A stretch of DNA of 64,000 bases, taken from assembly GCA_964615765.1 (NCBI GenBank), contig CAZTQN010000006.1:1-64000 (forward strand), in the 5' to 3' direction. Shown in pieces: positions 41,849 through 50,363 of this stretch. The position numbers and the translations under genes are program-made. How positions within the stretch are numbered: position 1 is the first letter of the stretch; each line of letters opens with the position of its first letter. The stretch comes from CAZTQN01 sp964615765 (GTDB lineage: Bacteria; Planctomycetota; Phycisphaerae; Phycisphaerales; UBA1924). The notes under the pieces were generated by a model. It searched no databases. It saw only the letters and a list, made by a program, of their open reading frames with translations, and was not told where the DNA came from.

Positions 41849-43135
41849 TCACGCCGCGTGCTTCTCGCCGTGCCCGTGCTTGTCATCGTGCCCGCCGTGC
41901 TTGTCCGCGCTCTCGGCCTTCGGCGCGTCGCTATCGCGCTTGTTCTGCACGCGGGCCCGCTGACACGCCGCCGTCAGCCGGTTCAACGGCTCGAGCGATT
42001 CCTCCACGCTCATGCTCGCCGCCAGCGCCGTGCTCGCCACGTCCGCGATCCGTCCCAGCGTCTCGAACCCGAACACCGGCGCCGACCCCTTGATCTGCAT
42101 CGTGATCCGCCGCGCCACCGTCGCGTCCTGCTTCTCGATCGCTTCCTTCAGCCGGTCGGAATACACCCGCAGTTCGCTGACATACGCCGGCACGTGCGGC
42201 AGCATCGGGCTCTCATCCGGCAGGTTCGAGTACAGCGGGCTCTGCCCGCCCGACTCCTCGCCCGGCAAGAGCAGAATCTCGCCCAGCACGCTCAAGAGCC
42301 CGTCCCGGTTCAGCGGGCGCGTCAGGAACCCGTCGGTCTTCGCGGTCTTCACCGCGTCGCGCACGGCCTGCGTGTTGTCGCCCGAGATCAGCACGAACGG
42401 CGCGTGAATCCCCGCTGCTCGCAGCTTCTCCAGCGCCTCGATCCCCGACATGTCCGGCAGTTCCATCGAGCACAGGATGACGTCAAACCCGTCCCGCGCC
42501 CGCTCGATCCCCGCCGCCCCCGTGTCGCTCGCCGTCACGGACATGTTCGTGTCCGCCAGCGCCTGCCGAACAATGACCCGGTCCATCTCCGAATCTTCGA
42601 TCAAGAGCGCCGTCCCCGTGATCTTCTGCGGGTCGACGCGCTCCAGCAGATAGCACCGGTCGGCCTGGCCCAGCCCCAGCAGTTCACGCACGTTGCACGG
42701 CCGGTCGAACTTCACCCCGATCTCGTGCACCGACCCCTTGTAATGCCGGCACCGGCGCACCACCCCCGTGATCGCGATCGTCCCCGCCGTCGGGTGCGGG
42801 AGCGTCAGCAGGCATTTGGTCGACGGGTATACATACGCGCGGTGCAAAAGGCTGATCCCGCCGCGCGAGATGTTCCGACACGCGAACGTCAGCGGCGTCG
42901 CCACCCCGCCCGGCTGGAACAGCTCGACGCGCACCAGCCGATCGAACGGCCACCGCATGAACTCGCGCCGCGCCTGCGCATCCGGCCCGTTCGTCGCGTC
43001 CAGGTCCGCCCGCAGCGTCTCCAGTTCCTGACGCGACATCCGCAGCGTCGAACGCTGCGGGTCAGACTCGAGCTGCGGCGCCCGCGCCGCCGCCGGGTTC
43101 GCAGACGGACCGTTGGTTGGAGTCGGGGTGCTCAT
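41849..43135 (-). CDS. PilZ protein with pseudo-receiver and degenerate HPT-like domain
   Basis: The 428-aa protein has three parts. A PilZ domain (about 58-165) carries RWPFDR and NISRGG, the c-di-GMP-type motifs. A receiver domain (about 174-295) keeps the acidic pair (IEDSEMD), but the phospho-acceptor position is Ser223 (ILCSMELPDMSG) and the usual Lys is Arg273 (LTRPLN). A C-terminal HPT-like bundle (about 315-395) has TMQIKGSAPVFG where AHxLKGSA is expected, so the phospho-His is Met346. The tail is His/Lys-rich (HGGHDDKHGHGEKH) and could bind metal. It may thus sense c-di-GMP without phosphotransfer. Longer starts (43144, 43192, 43228) exist; no ribosome binding site decides. Confidence 0.85.
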   Translation of the reverse strand: MSTPTPTNGPSANPAAARAPQLESDPQRSTLRMSRQELETLRADLDATNGPDAQARREFMRWPFDRLVRVELFQPGGVATPLTFACRNISRGGISLLHRAYVYPSTKCLLTLPHPTAGTIAITGVVRRCRHYKGSVHEIGVKFDRPCNVRELLGLGQADRCYLLERVDPQKITGTALLIEDSEMDRVIVRQALADTNMSVTASDTGAAGIERARDGFDVILCSMELPDMSGIEALEKLRAAGIHAPFVLISGDNTQAVRDAVKTAKTDGFLTRPLNRDGLLSVLGEILLLPGEESGGQSPLYSNLPDESPMLPHVPAYVSELRVYSDRLKEAIEKQDATVARRITMQIKGSAPVFGFETLGRIADVASTALAASMSVEESLEPLNRLTAACQRARVQNKRDSDAPKAESADKHGGHDDKHGHGEKHAA

Positions 43136-43308
43136 GCCACGCATCGACCACAGCGCCGCGGCCTTGGCAGGGCCGCTGGCAAGCGCGTACATGAACGATC
43201 GGTCATGCCGCCCGCCCCCTGCACGCATTCATACGCACCCTCTCCCACGCTCGGGTGTTGACCGTCGTCTGTGCTGGCGCCCGGTTCCGAGAACCCGCCG
43301 CCGCGTGC

Positions 43309-44373
43309 TTATCCGGACGCTTGCCCCGCGCGTCCCGCGCCCGCCACCCCGCCCGCCCCGCCAGCGGATGCCGCGTGCGCCCGGGCCAGTTTCCGCGCCT
43401 TCTCCAGCATCCGTTCCTCGCGCAGGACTGCCTCGCGATGGTTGTGCAGCGCCCACACCGCCATCGACCGCAGCCGGAACACCGCGATCGTCGCCTTCAG
43501 CGCGATGTAGATCGGCAGCGCCCACAGCATCACGACAAGGAACCCGATCAGCCCCATGAACGGCGCCACCGCCAGCCCGACGCCCAGCAGCACCGCCGCC
43601 GGCCCCGCGACCGCGCTGCTCCGCAGGTCGAGCGCGAGCTGCTCATCCTGGGCCCAGTCCGCGTACCGCGACAGCAGCCAGAACACCAGCCCCGTCCCGC
43701 CGACGCCCACGATCACCAGCACCACGCCCAGCACACCCAGCCCGCGCGCGATCGCGCCGCCGGGCCCGCTCACCGCCAGCGCGATCATCCCGATCCCGAC
43801 CACCCCGCCCGCCTGCGTCGCCCGCGCCGCCAGCCGCAGCCCGCGCCATTCCGCCGGCGCGTCCACCGTCATCCCCGGCATCGTCGGTCGCAGCCGCGTC
43901 GACAACACCACCCCGCCCGCCCACACCACCGCCGCCCCCATCCACACCCACACCACCTCAACCCCCGGCCCCACCACCATCAGGCCGATCAGCACGCACG
44001 CCATCAACACCCACCCGCCCGCCAACACATTCGCGCCCAGCACGAACACCGTCAGCCAACTCTCCGGCGCATACACCATCTGATCGTCAGTCTTCCGCGA
44101 CTTGATCGACGCGATCACCGCCAGCCCGCACTCCGGACACTTCGCGTCAACCGTCAGCCCGATCAGGCTGTAATCACACCCGCGGCATTTCAGCGGCTTA
44201 TCCAACATGCGGGCCGCGCGCGACAGCCTGGGACGCTCGTCGCCCCGCACGCCCGCCGCCGGGACCGTCTCGTCCGCCTCCGCCGGCGCCAGTTCGATCG
44301 GCGCGGCCGGCTCATCGCGCACCGGCGTCACGCGCGTCCCGCCCGGGCCGTTGCTGCTCCGCTGCACGCTCAT
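43309..44373 (-). CDS. Multi-pass membrane protein with central zinc ribbon
   Basis: The 354-aa protein has a disordered N-terminus (1-55), a ribbon CRGCDYSLIGLTVDAKCPEC (about 63-82), then about six membrane helices (from residue 105), and an Ala/Gly-rich tail. The ribbon belongs to the CxxCGY...CPECG family repeated in this window. The function is unknown. Its start overlaps the stop of the next zinc-ribbon gene by 4 nt, and that gene overlaps purQ; the three form one operon. Confidence 0.78.
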   Translation of the reverse strand: MSVQRSSNGPGGTRVTPVRDEPAAPIELAPAEADETVPAAGVRGDERPRLSRAARMLDKPLKCRGCDYSLIGLTVDAKCPECGLAVIASIKSRKTDDQMVYAPESWLTVFVLGANVLAGGWVLMACVLIGLMVVGPGVEVVWVWMGAAVVWAGGVVLSTRLRPTMPGMTVDAPAEWRGLRLAARATQAGGVVGIGMIALAVSGPGGAIARGLGVLGVVLVIVGVGGTGLVFWLLSRYADWAQDEQLALDLRSSAVAGPAAVLLGVGLAVAPFMGLIGFLVVMLWALPIYIALKATIAVFRLRSMAVWALHNHREAVLREERMLEKARKLARAHAASAGGAGGVAGAGRAGQASG

Positions 44374-45386
44374 CGCTGGCTGCTCCGGTCCGGCCCGCGG
44401 GTCGACGTCCGTTCCTCCATCCGCGTCGCGACCGGCCCCGGTTGCTCCGCCGGACCCATCCCGCGCGTCTCGGCGTGCAGGCGATCCATCGCCGCGCTCC
44501 GCTCCAGCGCCAGCGCCCGCCGCATGTCCCCAAGCACGATCAGCACCCCCGCCACCACCACCGCGCCGCACACCAGGGCGGCGCTGCTCGCCGCCAGTGC
44601 AACCACGCCCCCCGCGCCGCCCCATCCACCCGCCCACACGCCCGCAGCGAGCCCGCCCACCATCGCCGCCGACGCCGTCCGATCCCGCATCACCACCGCC
44701 CGGCGCGTCCGCTCCTCCGCCCCCGTCCGCGCCAGCACGCGCAGCCCGATCGCGACCACGCCCCACCCGCCCGCGCCCGCGGCGAGCGCCGCCGCCCCCG
44801 TCAGCACCCCCCGCACCACCGCCCCGCCGCGCATCGCCGAAGCCCCGCCCGCAAACGTCCACCACACCGCCGCGCCGACCACGCCCGCCACCCCGGCCCA
44901 CACGGCCCCGATGGGCCACTTCGAAAACGCCCGCCCGCCCTCGCCCCGCTCACCGTCTCCCCGCCCCACTCGCGCCAGCCCCGCCGCCCCCAACGCGACC
45001 ATCCCGACCGCCAGCACCACCAGCACGCGGGCCACCACCGCCGCGTCGATCGCCCCGCCGCCACCGCCCCCGCGCGTCAGCATCACTCCCGCCGTCGCCC
45101 CGACCACGCCCCACCCGCCGACGCGGGCCCACCGCACGGCCCGCTCCACGCGCTCAATCTCCGCCACCCGCACATACCGCAGCAAATCGCCGCGCTCCGA
45201 CCGCGCCAGCGCCAGCCCGCACTCCGGGCACGCCCCGCCGCTCGGCAGCCCGCCCACGCTGTACCCGCACCCCACACACCGCACCCACTCCGCCACCGGC
45301 TGCGGCGCGCTGGGCAGCATGCCGCGCTCCGACCAGTCCCGCACCAGCGCTCCCGCGTCCACCCCGCCCGCCTCAGGCCGGGACAC
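44370..45386 (-). CDS. Multi-pass membrane protein with N-terminal zinc ribbon
   Basis: The 338-aa protein has the ribbon CVGCGYSVGGLPSGGACPEC near residues 37-56, followed by a charged linker and about six helices made mostly of Gly, Ala and Val. The C-terminal 40 residues are charged. It resembles its downstream neighbour in layout and is probably a paralogue. Its start lies 14 nt inside the 3' end of purQ. Function unknown. Confidence 0.75.
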   Translation of the reverse strand: MSRPEAGGVDAGALVRDWSERGMLPSAPQPVAEWVRCVGCGYSVGGLPSGGACPECGLALARSERGDLLRYVRVAEIERVERAVRWARVGGWGVVGATAGVMLTRGGGGGGAIDAAVVARVLVVLAVGMVALGAAGLARVGRGDGERGEGGRAFSKWPIGAVWAGVAGVVGAAVWWTFAGGASAMRGGAVVRGVLTGAAALAAGAGGWGVVAIGLRVLARTGAEERTRRAVVMRDRTASAAMVGGLAAGVWAGGWGGAGGVVALAASSAALVCGAVVVAGVLIVLGDMRRALALERSAAMDRLHAETRGMGPAEQPGPVATRMEERTSTRGPDRSSQR

Positions 45387-46200
45387 GCTGAACCGCCCGC
45401 ACCGCGTTCTGGAACATCATCAGCCCCGGCGTCGCCCGCCCGTCACCGCGCGCCCCAAGCCGCGTCCAATACGGGTGCATCCGCCAGTCCAGATACCGCT
45501 CCGGGTGCGGCATGAGCCCGAAGATCCGCCCCGTCGCGTCGCACACGCCCGCGATGTCATTCGCCGACCCGTTCACCATTTCCCCATACCGCAGCGCCAC
45601 CTGCCCCGCGCTCTCCAGCGCCGCCAGGTCCGCCTCCGACCGCGCCACCACCCGCCCCTCCCCGTGCGCGATCGGCAGACGCAGCACATCGTCCGCCTCC
45701 CGCGCGAAAGCTTCCCCAAGCCCCTTCGTCCACACGCACACCGACTCCGCCACCGGCGCAACCCGCACCCATCGATCAATAAACCGCCCGCCCGCGTTGT
45801 GCGCGAGCGCCAGCGTCTGCACCGGCGGCGTCTCCGGCCACGCCGCCCCGCCAACCCCACCGCCCCCACCCGTCGGCCCCGGCAACAGTCCCACCTGCAC
45901 CAGCACCTGGAACCCGTTGCACGCACCGATCATCGGCACGCCCGCCCCCGCCGCCGCCCGAAGCGCCGGATACAGATGCTCCCGCAGCTTTACCGCCAGC
46001 ACCCGCCCCGACGCCACGTCATCCCCGTAACTGAACCCGCCGGGGAACCCGATCAGGTCAAACGCCTCCACCCGCTTGGGCTCGGCGATCAGCCGGTCCA
46101 CGTGCACCAGGTCCGCCTTGGCACCGGCCAGCTCAAACGCCCGCACCATCTCGGCGTCGCAGTTGGTCCCCGGCGCGCGAATCACCAAAGCCCTCGGCAT
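45373..46200 (-). CDS. purQ: Phosphoribosylformylglycinamidine synthase glutaminase subunit PurQ
   Basis: The 275-aa class-I glutamine amidotransferase supplies ammonia for FGAM synthesis in purine biosynthesis. Visible motifs are APGTNCDAEMVRAFELAGA, GFPGGFSYGDDVASG, the nucleophile in GACNGFQVLVQVGLLPG, and GLMPHPER for the His/Glu pair. It is longer than many PurQ proteins because of a Gly-rich insert near residue 113. purL and purS are not in the window. TAGGAT ends 5 nt before the ATG. Two membrane-protein genes follow with overlaps. Confidence 0.95.
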   Translation of the reverse strand: MPRALVIRAPGTNCDAEMVRAFELAGAKADLVHVDRLIAEPKRVEAFDLIGFPGGFSYGDDVASGRVLAVKLREHLYPALRAAAGAGVPMIGACNGFQVLVQVGLLPGPTGGGGGVGGAAWPETPPVQTLALAHNAGGRFIDRWVRVAPVAESVCVWTKGLGEAFAREADDVLRLPIAHGEGRVVARSEADLAALESAGQVALRYGEMVNGSANDIAGVCDATGRIFGLMPHPERYLDWRMHPYWTRLGARGDGRATPGLMMFQNAVRAVQRVPA

Positions 46201-46205
46201 GCCGC

Positions 46206-46211
46206 ATCCTA
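46206..46211 (-). promoter_or_regulatory. -10-like box TAGGAT of purQ
   Basis: On the minus strand, TAGGAT ends 5 nt before the ATG at 46200. It would drive the purQ operon as a leaderless message. Confidence 0.4.
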
Positions 46212-46311
46212 GCGGGCATCTTCTCCCGCACCCGCCCGCACCCGCCTTCGCGGGACGTTGCTAACCTGCGATTCACCTCCAGCACGGACAGCCCCCAGGC
46301 GCGCCCTCACC

Positions 46312-47661
46312 ATGCCCACGCCGCAACCCTTCACCGCCGTCCGCTTCGCCTCCCTCGCGCCCGCCGCCGACCTCTCCACACGCATCGCCCCGCCCTACGA
46401 CGTCCTCGACGAAACCGCGAAGACCCGCCTGCTCGCGCGCGACCCGCGCAACATCGTCGCCGTCGATCTCCCGCACCTGCGCGCCAAAACCGTCGGCCCC
46501 GCCGAGGTCTACGCCGCCGCCGCCTCGACTTACCGCGAGTGGCTCTCCTCCGGCGTCCTCTCGCGCGACGACCGCCCGGCGATGTTCGTCTACCGCCAGT
46601 CCTTCCTCGAAGGCGCCACCCCGCGCTCGCGCACCGGCATCGCCTGCACCATCGACCTGGTCCACTTCGGCCAGCGCCCCGCCGGCACCGGCGGGGCCGT
46701 CCTCCCGCACGAAGAAACCTTCTCCGGCCCCAAGCAGGACCGTCTCGAACTCATGCGGGCCACCCGCGCCCAGCTCTCGCCCATCTTCGGCCTCCACGAA
46801 GACGCCTCCGCCCGCTGCGCCGCCCTGCTCCGCGAGTGGTCCTCCGGCCCGGCCGAGACCACCGCGCGCACCGACGACGGCGTCACCCACGAACTCTGGC
46901 CCATTACCGACCCGGCCCGCATCGCCGCCTATCAAGCCGCCTTCGCCGCCGACGACGTCTTCATCGCCGACGGGCACCACCGCTACACCACCGCGCTGAT
47001 GTACCTCGCCGAGCGCCAGTCCGCTGCGCCCCTGCCGCCCGCCGACCCCGCGCGCCGCTGCCTGTTCGTCCTGGTCCCCATGTCCGACCCCGGCCTGCGC
47101 ATCCAGCCGACGCACCGCGTCCTGGGCGGCATGTCCGCGTATTCCTGGGACGCCTTCCGCGCCGCCGCCGCGGCGTCCTTCTCCTTCACGCCCGTCCCAC
47201 CCGGGCTCGACGCGCTCGACCGCGCCGTCCGCGCGCTCCCCGCCGATCAGCCCGGCTTCGGCGTGCTCGATCTCGCGACGAGCGCCGCTGCGATCATCGC
47301 CCCGACGCACCCCGACCCGCTCGCCGCGCTCTACCCCGAGAAGCCCATCGAGTGGCGCCGGCTCGACGTCGCGCTGATCCAGTACCTGCTAGTGGAAGAT
47401 ATCTGCCAGCCCGCGCTGAACGAGGGTGGGGGGGTCCGCTGGGCCTTCCCGCACGCCCTCGACCAGGTCCGCCGCATCGCCGACGGGCGCGACCCGTTCC
47501 CCGGCGCCCCCGCCGCCAAGCCGCAGCTCGCCGTGCTCGTCCGTCCGACGCCTCTGGCGTCCGTCCGCGCCGTCTCCCGCGCCGACGCGCTCATGCCGCA
47601 GAAGAGCACGTTCTTCGCGCCCAAGCTCGCCACCGGGCTGTTCATTCACCCGCTCGACTAA
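46312..47661 (+). CDS. DUF1015 family protein
   Basis: The 449-aa protein matches the DUF1015 family: RIAPPYDVLDE, RDPRNIVAVDLPHL, YRQSF, HEETFSGPKQDRLELMRAT, LSPIFGLHED, the hallmark IADGHHRYTTALMY and LFVLVPMSDPGL. In some archaea a member with this fold is an ADP-dependent serine kinase; in most bacteria the function is unknown. Met at 46312 opens the conserved region. The tRNA gene begins 46 nt after its stop, with its own promoter. Confidence 0.9.
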   Translation: MPTPQPFTAVRFASLAPAADLSTRIAPPYDVLDETAKTRLLARDPRNIVAVDLPHLRAKTVGPAEVYAAAASTYREWLSSGVLSRDDRPAMFVYRQSFLEGATPRSRTGIACTIDLVHFGQRPAGTGGAVLPHEETFSGPKQDRLELMRATRAQLSPIFGLHEDASARCAALLREWSSGPAETTARTDDGVTHELWPITDPARIAAYQAAFAADDVFIADGHHRYTTALMYLAERQSAAPLPPADPARRCLFVLVPMSDPGLRIQPTHRVLGGMSAYSWDAFRAAAAASFSFTPVPPGLDALDRAVRALPADQPGFGVLDLATSAAAIIAPTHPDPLAALYPEKPIEWRRLDVALIQYLLVEDICQPALNEGGGVRWAFPHALDQVRRIADGRDPFPGAPAAKPQLAVLVRPTPLASVRAVSRADALMPQKSTFFAPKLATGLFIHPLD

Positions 47662-47691
47662 CGTCGGCGCGCCGCGCTGCTCGCACGCTTC

Positions 47692-47697
47692 TACAGT
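47692..47697 (+). promoter_or_regulatory. -10 box TACAGT of the tRNA gene
   Basis: TACAGT ends 10 nt before the mature tRNA 5' end. A tRNA needs no translation signals, so the position of this hexamer is independent support that TAnnnT boxes in this genome are -10 elements. Confidence 0.5.
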
Positions 47698-47707
47698 CCC
47701 GCCGCAC

Positions 47708-47780
47708 GGCCCTGTAGCTCAGCGGTTAGAGCGAGGGACTCATAATCTCTTGGTCCCCGGTTCGAATCCGGGCGGGGCCA
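47708..47780 (+). tRNA. tRNA-Ile(CAU), lysidine-type
   Basis: This 73-nt cloverleaf has acceptor GGCCCTG paired with CGGGGCC, D-arm GCTC/GAGC, anticodon stem AGGGA/TCTCT with loop CTCATAA, T-arm CCCGG/CCGGG with TTCGAAT, and discriminator A. The anticodon CAU could be Met or Ile2. C4-G69 and C5-G68 and the overall likeness to the minor isoleucine tRNA favour tRNA-Ile2, whose C34 is changed to lysidine by TilS. It lacks the initiator features. The 3' CCA is not encoded (TTC follows). Confidence 0.88.
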
Positions 47781-47804
47781 TTCCGGGGAACTTCGCTGCC
47801 GCCG

Positions 47805-48323
47805 TCACCACGGGTGCACGGCGTCGCAGCATCCTTCAATCCGCCACGACTCCCGCGTCGCGTCCTCGCCCGTCGCCCGCACCAGCGCGTGCTCGCGATC
47901 GGGGTGCGCGTCCGCCGCCGTCTCAGCGTCCCGCCCCGGCACCGACGCCTCGATGGCCTTCGCCTTGATCCCAACCGGCGCCGCCGTCGCCCGGGCGACG
48001 CAGATCAGGCTGACCCAGTTCCCGTACTCGTTCCGCTTGACGCCGCCCGCCGCGTAGTCCGGCATCCAGCAGTGCCCGTCGACCAGGTAGCAGAACGCGT
48101 GGTCGCCCGCCGGGACATGCATACGGATCGCCCACCACCCCGTCGGCTCGTCCTCGACACTGGCGGGCCCGGTCGCCGGCCCGGCAAAGTGCCGGTCCGT
48201 CTCGCGGGACAGGTCCAGCCGCCCGTGCTCCCACTTCGTGAAGTCGCCCAGCAGTTCCACGTGATCCGCCCGCGGCGCATACAGGCGGAACGTCACCGTG
48301 CCGTCACCATTGAGCGTGATCAT
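47805..48323 (-). CDS. Small CBM48/glycogen-binding-like protein
   Basis: The 172-aa protein opens with an E-set/CBM48-like fold as found in branching enzymes and AMPK beta: VTFRLYAPRADHVELLGDFT, WWAIRMHVPAGDHAFCYLVD, GHCWMPDYAAGGVKRNEYG. No glycosidase domain follows; the C-terminal 60 residues are polar. It could bind glycogen or regulate glycogen enzymes, but none is nearby. GGAGAAG about 5 nt before the ATG supports the start at 48323; the frame is open further upstream without homology. Confidence 0.85.
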   Translation of the reverse strand: MITLNGDGTVTFRLYAPRADHVELLGDFTKWEHGRLDLSRETDRHFAGPATGPASVEDEPTGWWAIRMHVPAGDHAFCYLVDGHCWMPDYAAGGVKRNEYGNWVSLICVARATAAPVGIKAKAIEASVPGRDAETAADAHPDREHALVRATGEDATRESWRIEGCCDAVHPW

Positions 48324-48494
48324 GGGTCTTCTCCAAAACAAAGCCAACTCATTCAGTACTACGTTGTCCGATGCTGCATCCGCCCCCCTCGGTATCACTT
48401 TGCATGCAATTCCCGGGGTTTGTCCATCACATCTCACCGCTCTCGAACACATTCACCCTCCGTTCTCGAACCCGGCCCCCAGGTGTGGGCGGGC

Positions 48495-48500
48495 TACTCT
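48495..48500 (+). promoter_or_regulatory. -10-like box TACTCT of the alpha/beta hydrolase gene
   Basis: TACTCT ends 6 nt before the GTG at 48507 and is the main reason for choosing that start over the GTG at 48483. Confidence 0.4.
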
Positions 48501-48506
48501 GCCCAC

Positions 48507-49349
48507 GTGCTCGAACGCTTCGCCCGCCTGCCCGCCTCGCTGGCTGACAACGCCCGCACCGTCCGCCTGCCCGGGCGCCGGGGAGCGGGGGGGGCCGGCC
48601 ACTCCGATATCCCCGCGCTGCTGATCCACCCCAACTGGATCGACCCCGCCCCCGCCGTCCTCTGGATGCACGGCCGCACCGCTTACAAAGAACTCGACTC
48701 CGCCCGCTATCTCCGCTGGCTCCGCGCCGGCATCGCCACCGTCGCGATCGACCTCCCGGGCCACGGCGAGCGTCGCGACGCCCGCGCCGACGCCGCCAAT
48801 CACACCCTCGACGTCCTCGCCGAAGCCATCCCCGAGGTCGACGTCGTCGTCGAAGCCCTCGCCGACCCGGTCTGGCAGGGCGTCTTCGACCTCGACCGTC
48901 TCGGGATCGGCGGCATGTCCCTCGGCGGCATGACCACCCTCCGCCGCCTCTGCGACCCGCACGAGTTCCGCGCCGCCGCCGTCGAATCCACCAGCGGCGA
49001 CCTGACCGCCCTCTACCACCCCGAAACGGGCACTAAGCCCTGGGGCCTCACCTACCCGCCCGACCGCATCCGCCCGCTCGAGCCCGCCGCCCACCTCGAC
49101 ACCTTCGCCCCCATCCCCCTCCTCGCCCTGCACAGCGAGGCCGACGCCATCGTCCCCTGGCCCGCGCAGCTCAACTTCCTGACGCGCCTGAAGGCCCGCT
49201 ACGCCGCCGTCGGCGCCGATCCCGAACTCGTCCGCTGGCACACCTGGCCAGCCACGGGCGCGCCGGAAGAACACTCCGGCTTCGGCCGCGTCAGCAACGA
49301 AGCCAAGACGATCCAGACCGAGTTCTTTGTCCGAACGCTCGGGGTGTAG
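48507..49349 (+). CDS. Alpha/beta hydrolase (prolyl-oligopeptidase-like fold)
   Basis: The 280-aa protein has WMHGRTAYKELDSARYLRWL (oxyanion region), IDLPGHGERRDARA, the nucleophile elbow GGMSLGGMTT, an acid in LHSEADAIVPWP, and a His in APEEHSGFGRV. This order is standard for serine alpha/beta hydrolases such as acetyl-xylan or dienelactone hydrolase-like enzymes. No signal peptide is seen, so it should be cytoplasmic. The substrate is unknown. It diverges from the CBM48 gene; GTG 48483 is an alternative start. Confidence 0.85.
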   Translation: MLERFARLPASLADNARTVRLPGRRGAGGAGHSDIPALLIHPNWIDPAPAVLWMHGRTAYKELDSARYLRWLRAGIATVAIDLPGHGERRDARADAANHTLDVLAEAIPEVDVVVEALADPVWQGVFDLDRLGIGGMSLGGMTTLRRLCDPHEFRAAAVESTSGDLTALYHPETGTKPWGLTYPPDRIRPLEPAAHLDTFAPIPLLALHSEADAIVPWPAQLNFLTRLKARYAAVGADPELVRWHTWPATGAPEEHSGFGRVSNEAKTIQTEFFVRTLGV

Positions 49350-49520
49350 GGCGGGAAGTCGTGAAGGACTGGACGACGTCACCGTTCCGCCGCAGCCCGA
49401 TGCGTCCGCGGTGGTACGCTCTTGACGCGGGACCAAACGTGGGCTTGATCAGAAGATCCTCAGCGGAGAGGTTTCGCGGGCAACGATGATCAGCCTTCGT
49501 GAGCCGACCAAAGAAATCGC

Positions 49521-50006
49521 ATGGAAACAGTTCTGCTCTTCATCGTGCTGTTTATCATCGCCGCGATCGCCGGCGGAGTGGGCGTTCGATATCAAAACCC
49601 CTCGCGACTTTGGCGAGCGGCGCAGGTGCTCTTTATGGCCTTGTCATTCTCGTCGATTGCCTTCGTTTTCGCCATGTCCGGCAAGTATCTCAATTGGCGA
49701 CGCGAAGATACTAAGACGCAGGAACGGCTCGCGAAGATGTCATTTGAAAGCAGCGAAGATCGTGTCAGGTGGCTCGAGAAGCAAGAGCGGTGGTTCGCCG
49801 AAACCATATACTACTACACGGATCCGCACACTGGGCGGAAGTTGCAAATGCAACGCTCTCATTTTAATCCGGAATGGCGGATGCAAATCGGCATATCTCT
49901 CTTTGTGGGAGGACTGTCGCTCGTGATCGCCGAGTTTTCCCGGGCGGCAAGCTGTCATATCTCGGCGCGGCGAAATCGGGTGTCAAGTTTTAGAGCGAGC
50001 GAATGA
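49521..50006 (+). CDS. Small membrane protein of unknown function, AT-richer than its surroundings
   Basis: The 161-aa protein has predicted helices near residues 3-22, 34-52 and 124-142, with a charged middle (RLAKMSFESSEDRVRWLEKQ, TIYYYTDPHTGRKLQMQRS). I do not recognise it. Its codon use includes many A/T-ending codons, unlike flanking genes, which may mean recent acquisition. The 40-aa frame that follows overlaps its stop by 4 nt. Confidence 0.65.
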   Translation: METVLLFIVLFIIAAIAGGVGVRYQNPSRLWRAAQVLFMALSFSSIAFVFAMSGKYLNWRREDTKTQERLAKMSFESSEDRVRWLEKQERWFAETIYYYTDPHTGRKLQMQRSHFNPEWRMQIGISLFVGGLSLVIAEFSRAASCHISARRNRVSSFRASE

Positions 50007-50125
50007 CCAGGCTGCTCATCATCACGATCGTGGTCGTCTCGATAATGACCGTGATCCCGTTCCTTTACGGCTTCTTGCTTGGCGCTGTTGAAGAAGCCGA
50101 TCGCCCGACCCGCTCAAACCAATAG
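50003..50125 (+). CDS. 40-aa single-helix membrane miniprotein
   Basis: An ATG overlapping the upstream stop (ATGA) opens a 40-codon frame. Its product is a hydrophobic helix (LLIITIVVVSIMTVIPFLYG, residues 4-23) followed by an acidic, polar tail ending TRSNQ. The coupling and composition support a real small gene. Function unknown; it may associate with the neighbouring membrane proteins. Confidence 0.5.
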   Translation: MTRLLIITIVVVSIMTVIPFLYGFLLGAVEEADRPTRSNQ

Positions 50126-50134
50126 GCATGCCCA

Positions 50135-50353
50135 GTGAATGCTCTGCACTGGATCATCGTACTATGGATATGGGCCGCGTTCGGCCCCATGCTGATGCGA
50201 CACTTCGGCGAATGGTGCGGCTGCCGTTTCGTCCGCCTTTGGCGGGGCGGCCGCCCTGAGTTCGTGTGTGCAAGCTGCGGCTGTACACTCGCCGGGTTCA
50301 CGCGGCCGCGTGTATGCGCCAGGTGTGGGCTCGAGCCTTCTTCGCAGCGATGA
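50135..50353 (+). CDS. Small membrane protein with zinc ribbon
   Basis: The 72-aa protein has one helix (about 4-22, LHWIIVLWIWAAFGPML) and a ribbon CASCGCTLAGFTRPRVCARC. The GTG start follows the 40-aa gene by 9 nt. The ribbon is a variant of the family seen at 22587, 23569, 43309, 44370 and 50364. Confidence 0.6.
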   Translation: MNALHWIIVLWIWAAFGPMLMRHFGEWCGCRFVRLWRGGRPEFVCASCGCTLAGFTRPRVCARCGLEPSSQR

Positions 50354-50363
50354 GTAGCGGCAC

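Noticed and set aside
43255..46212. Plus-strand frame of 985 codons
   Set aside because: It runs antisense through two zinc-ribbon membrane proteins and purQ, whose motifs are clear.
47708..47780. tRNA-Met assignment from the CAU anticodon
   Set aside because: Acceptor pairs C4-G69 and C5-G68 and the overall sequence fit the lysidine-type isoleucine tRNA better than elongator or initiator Met.
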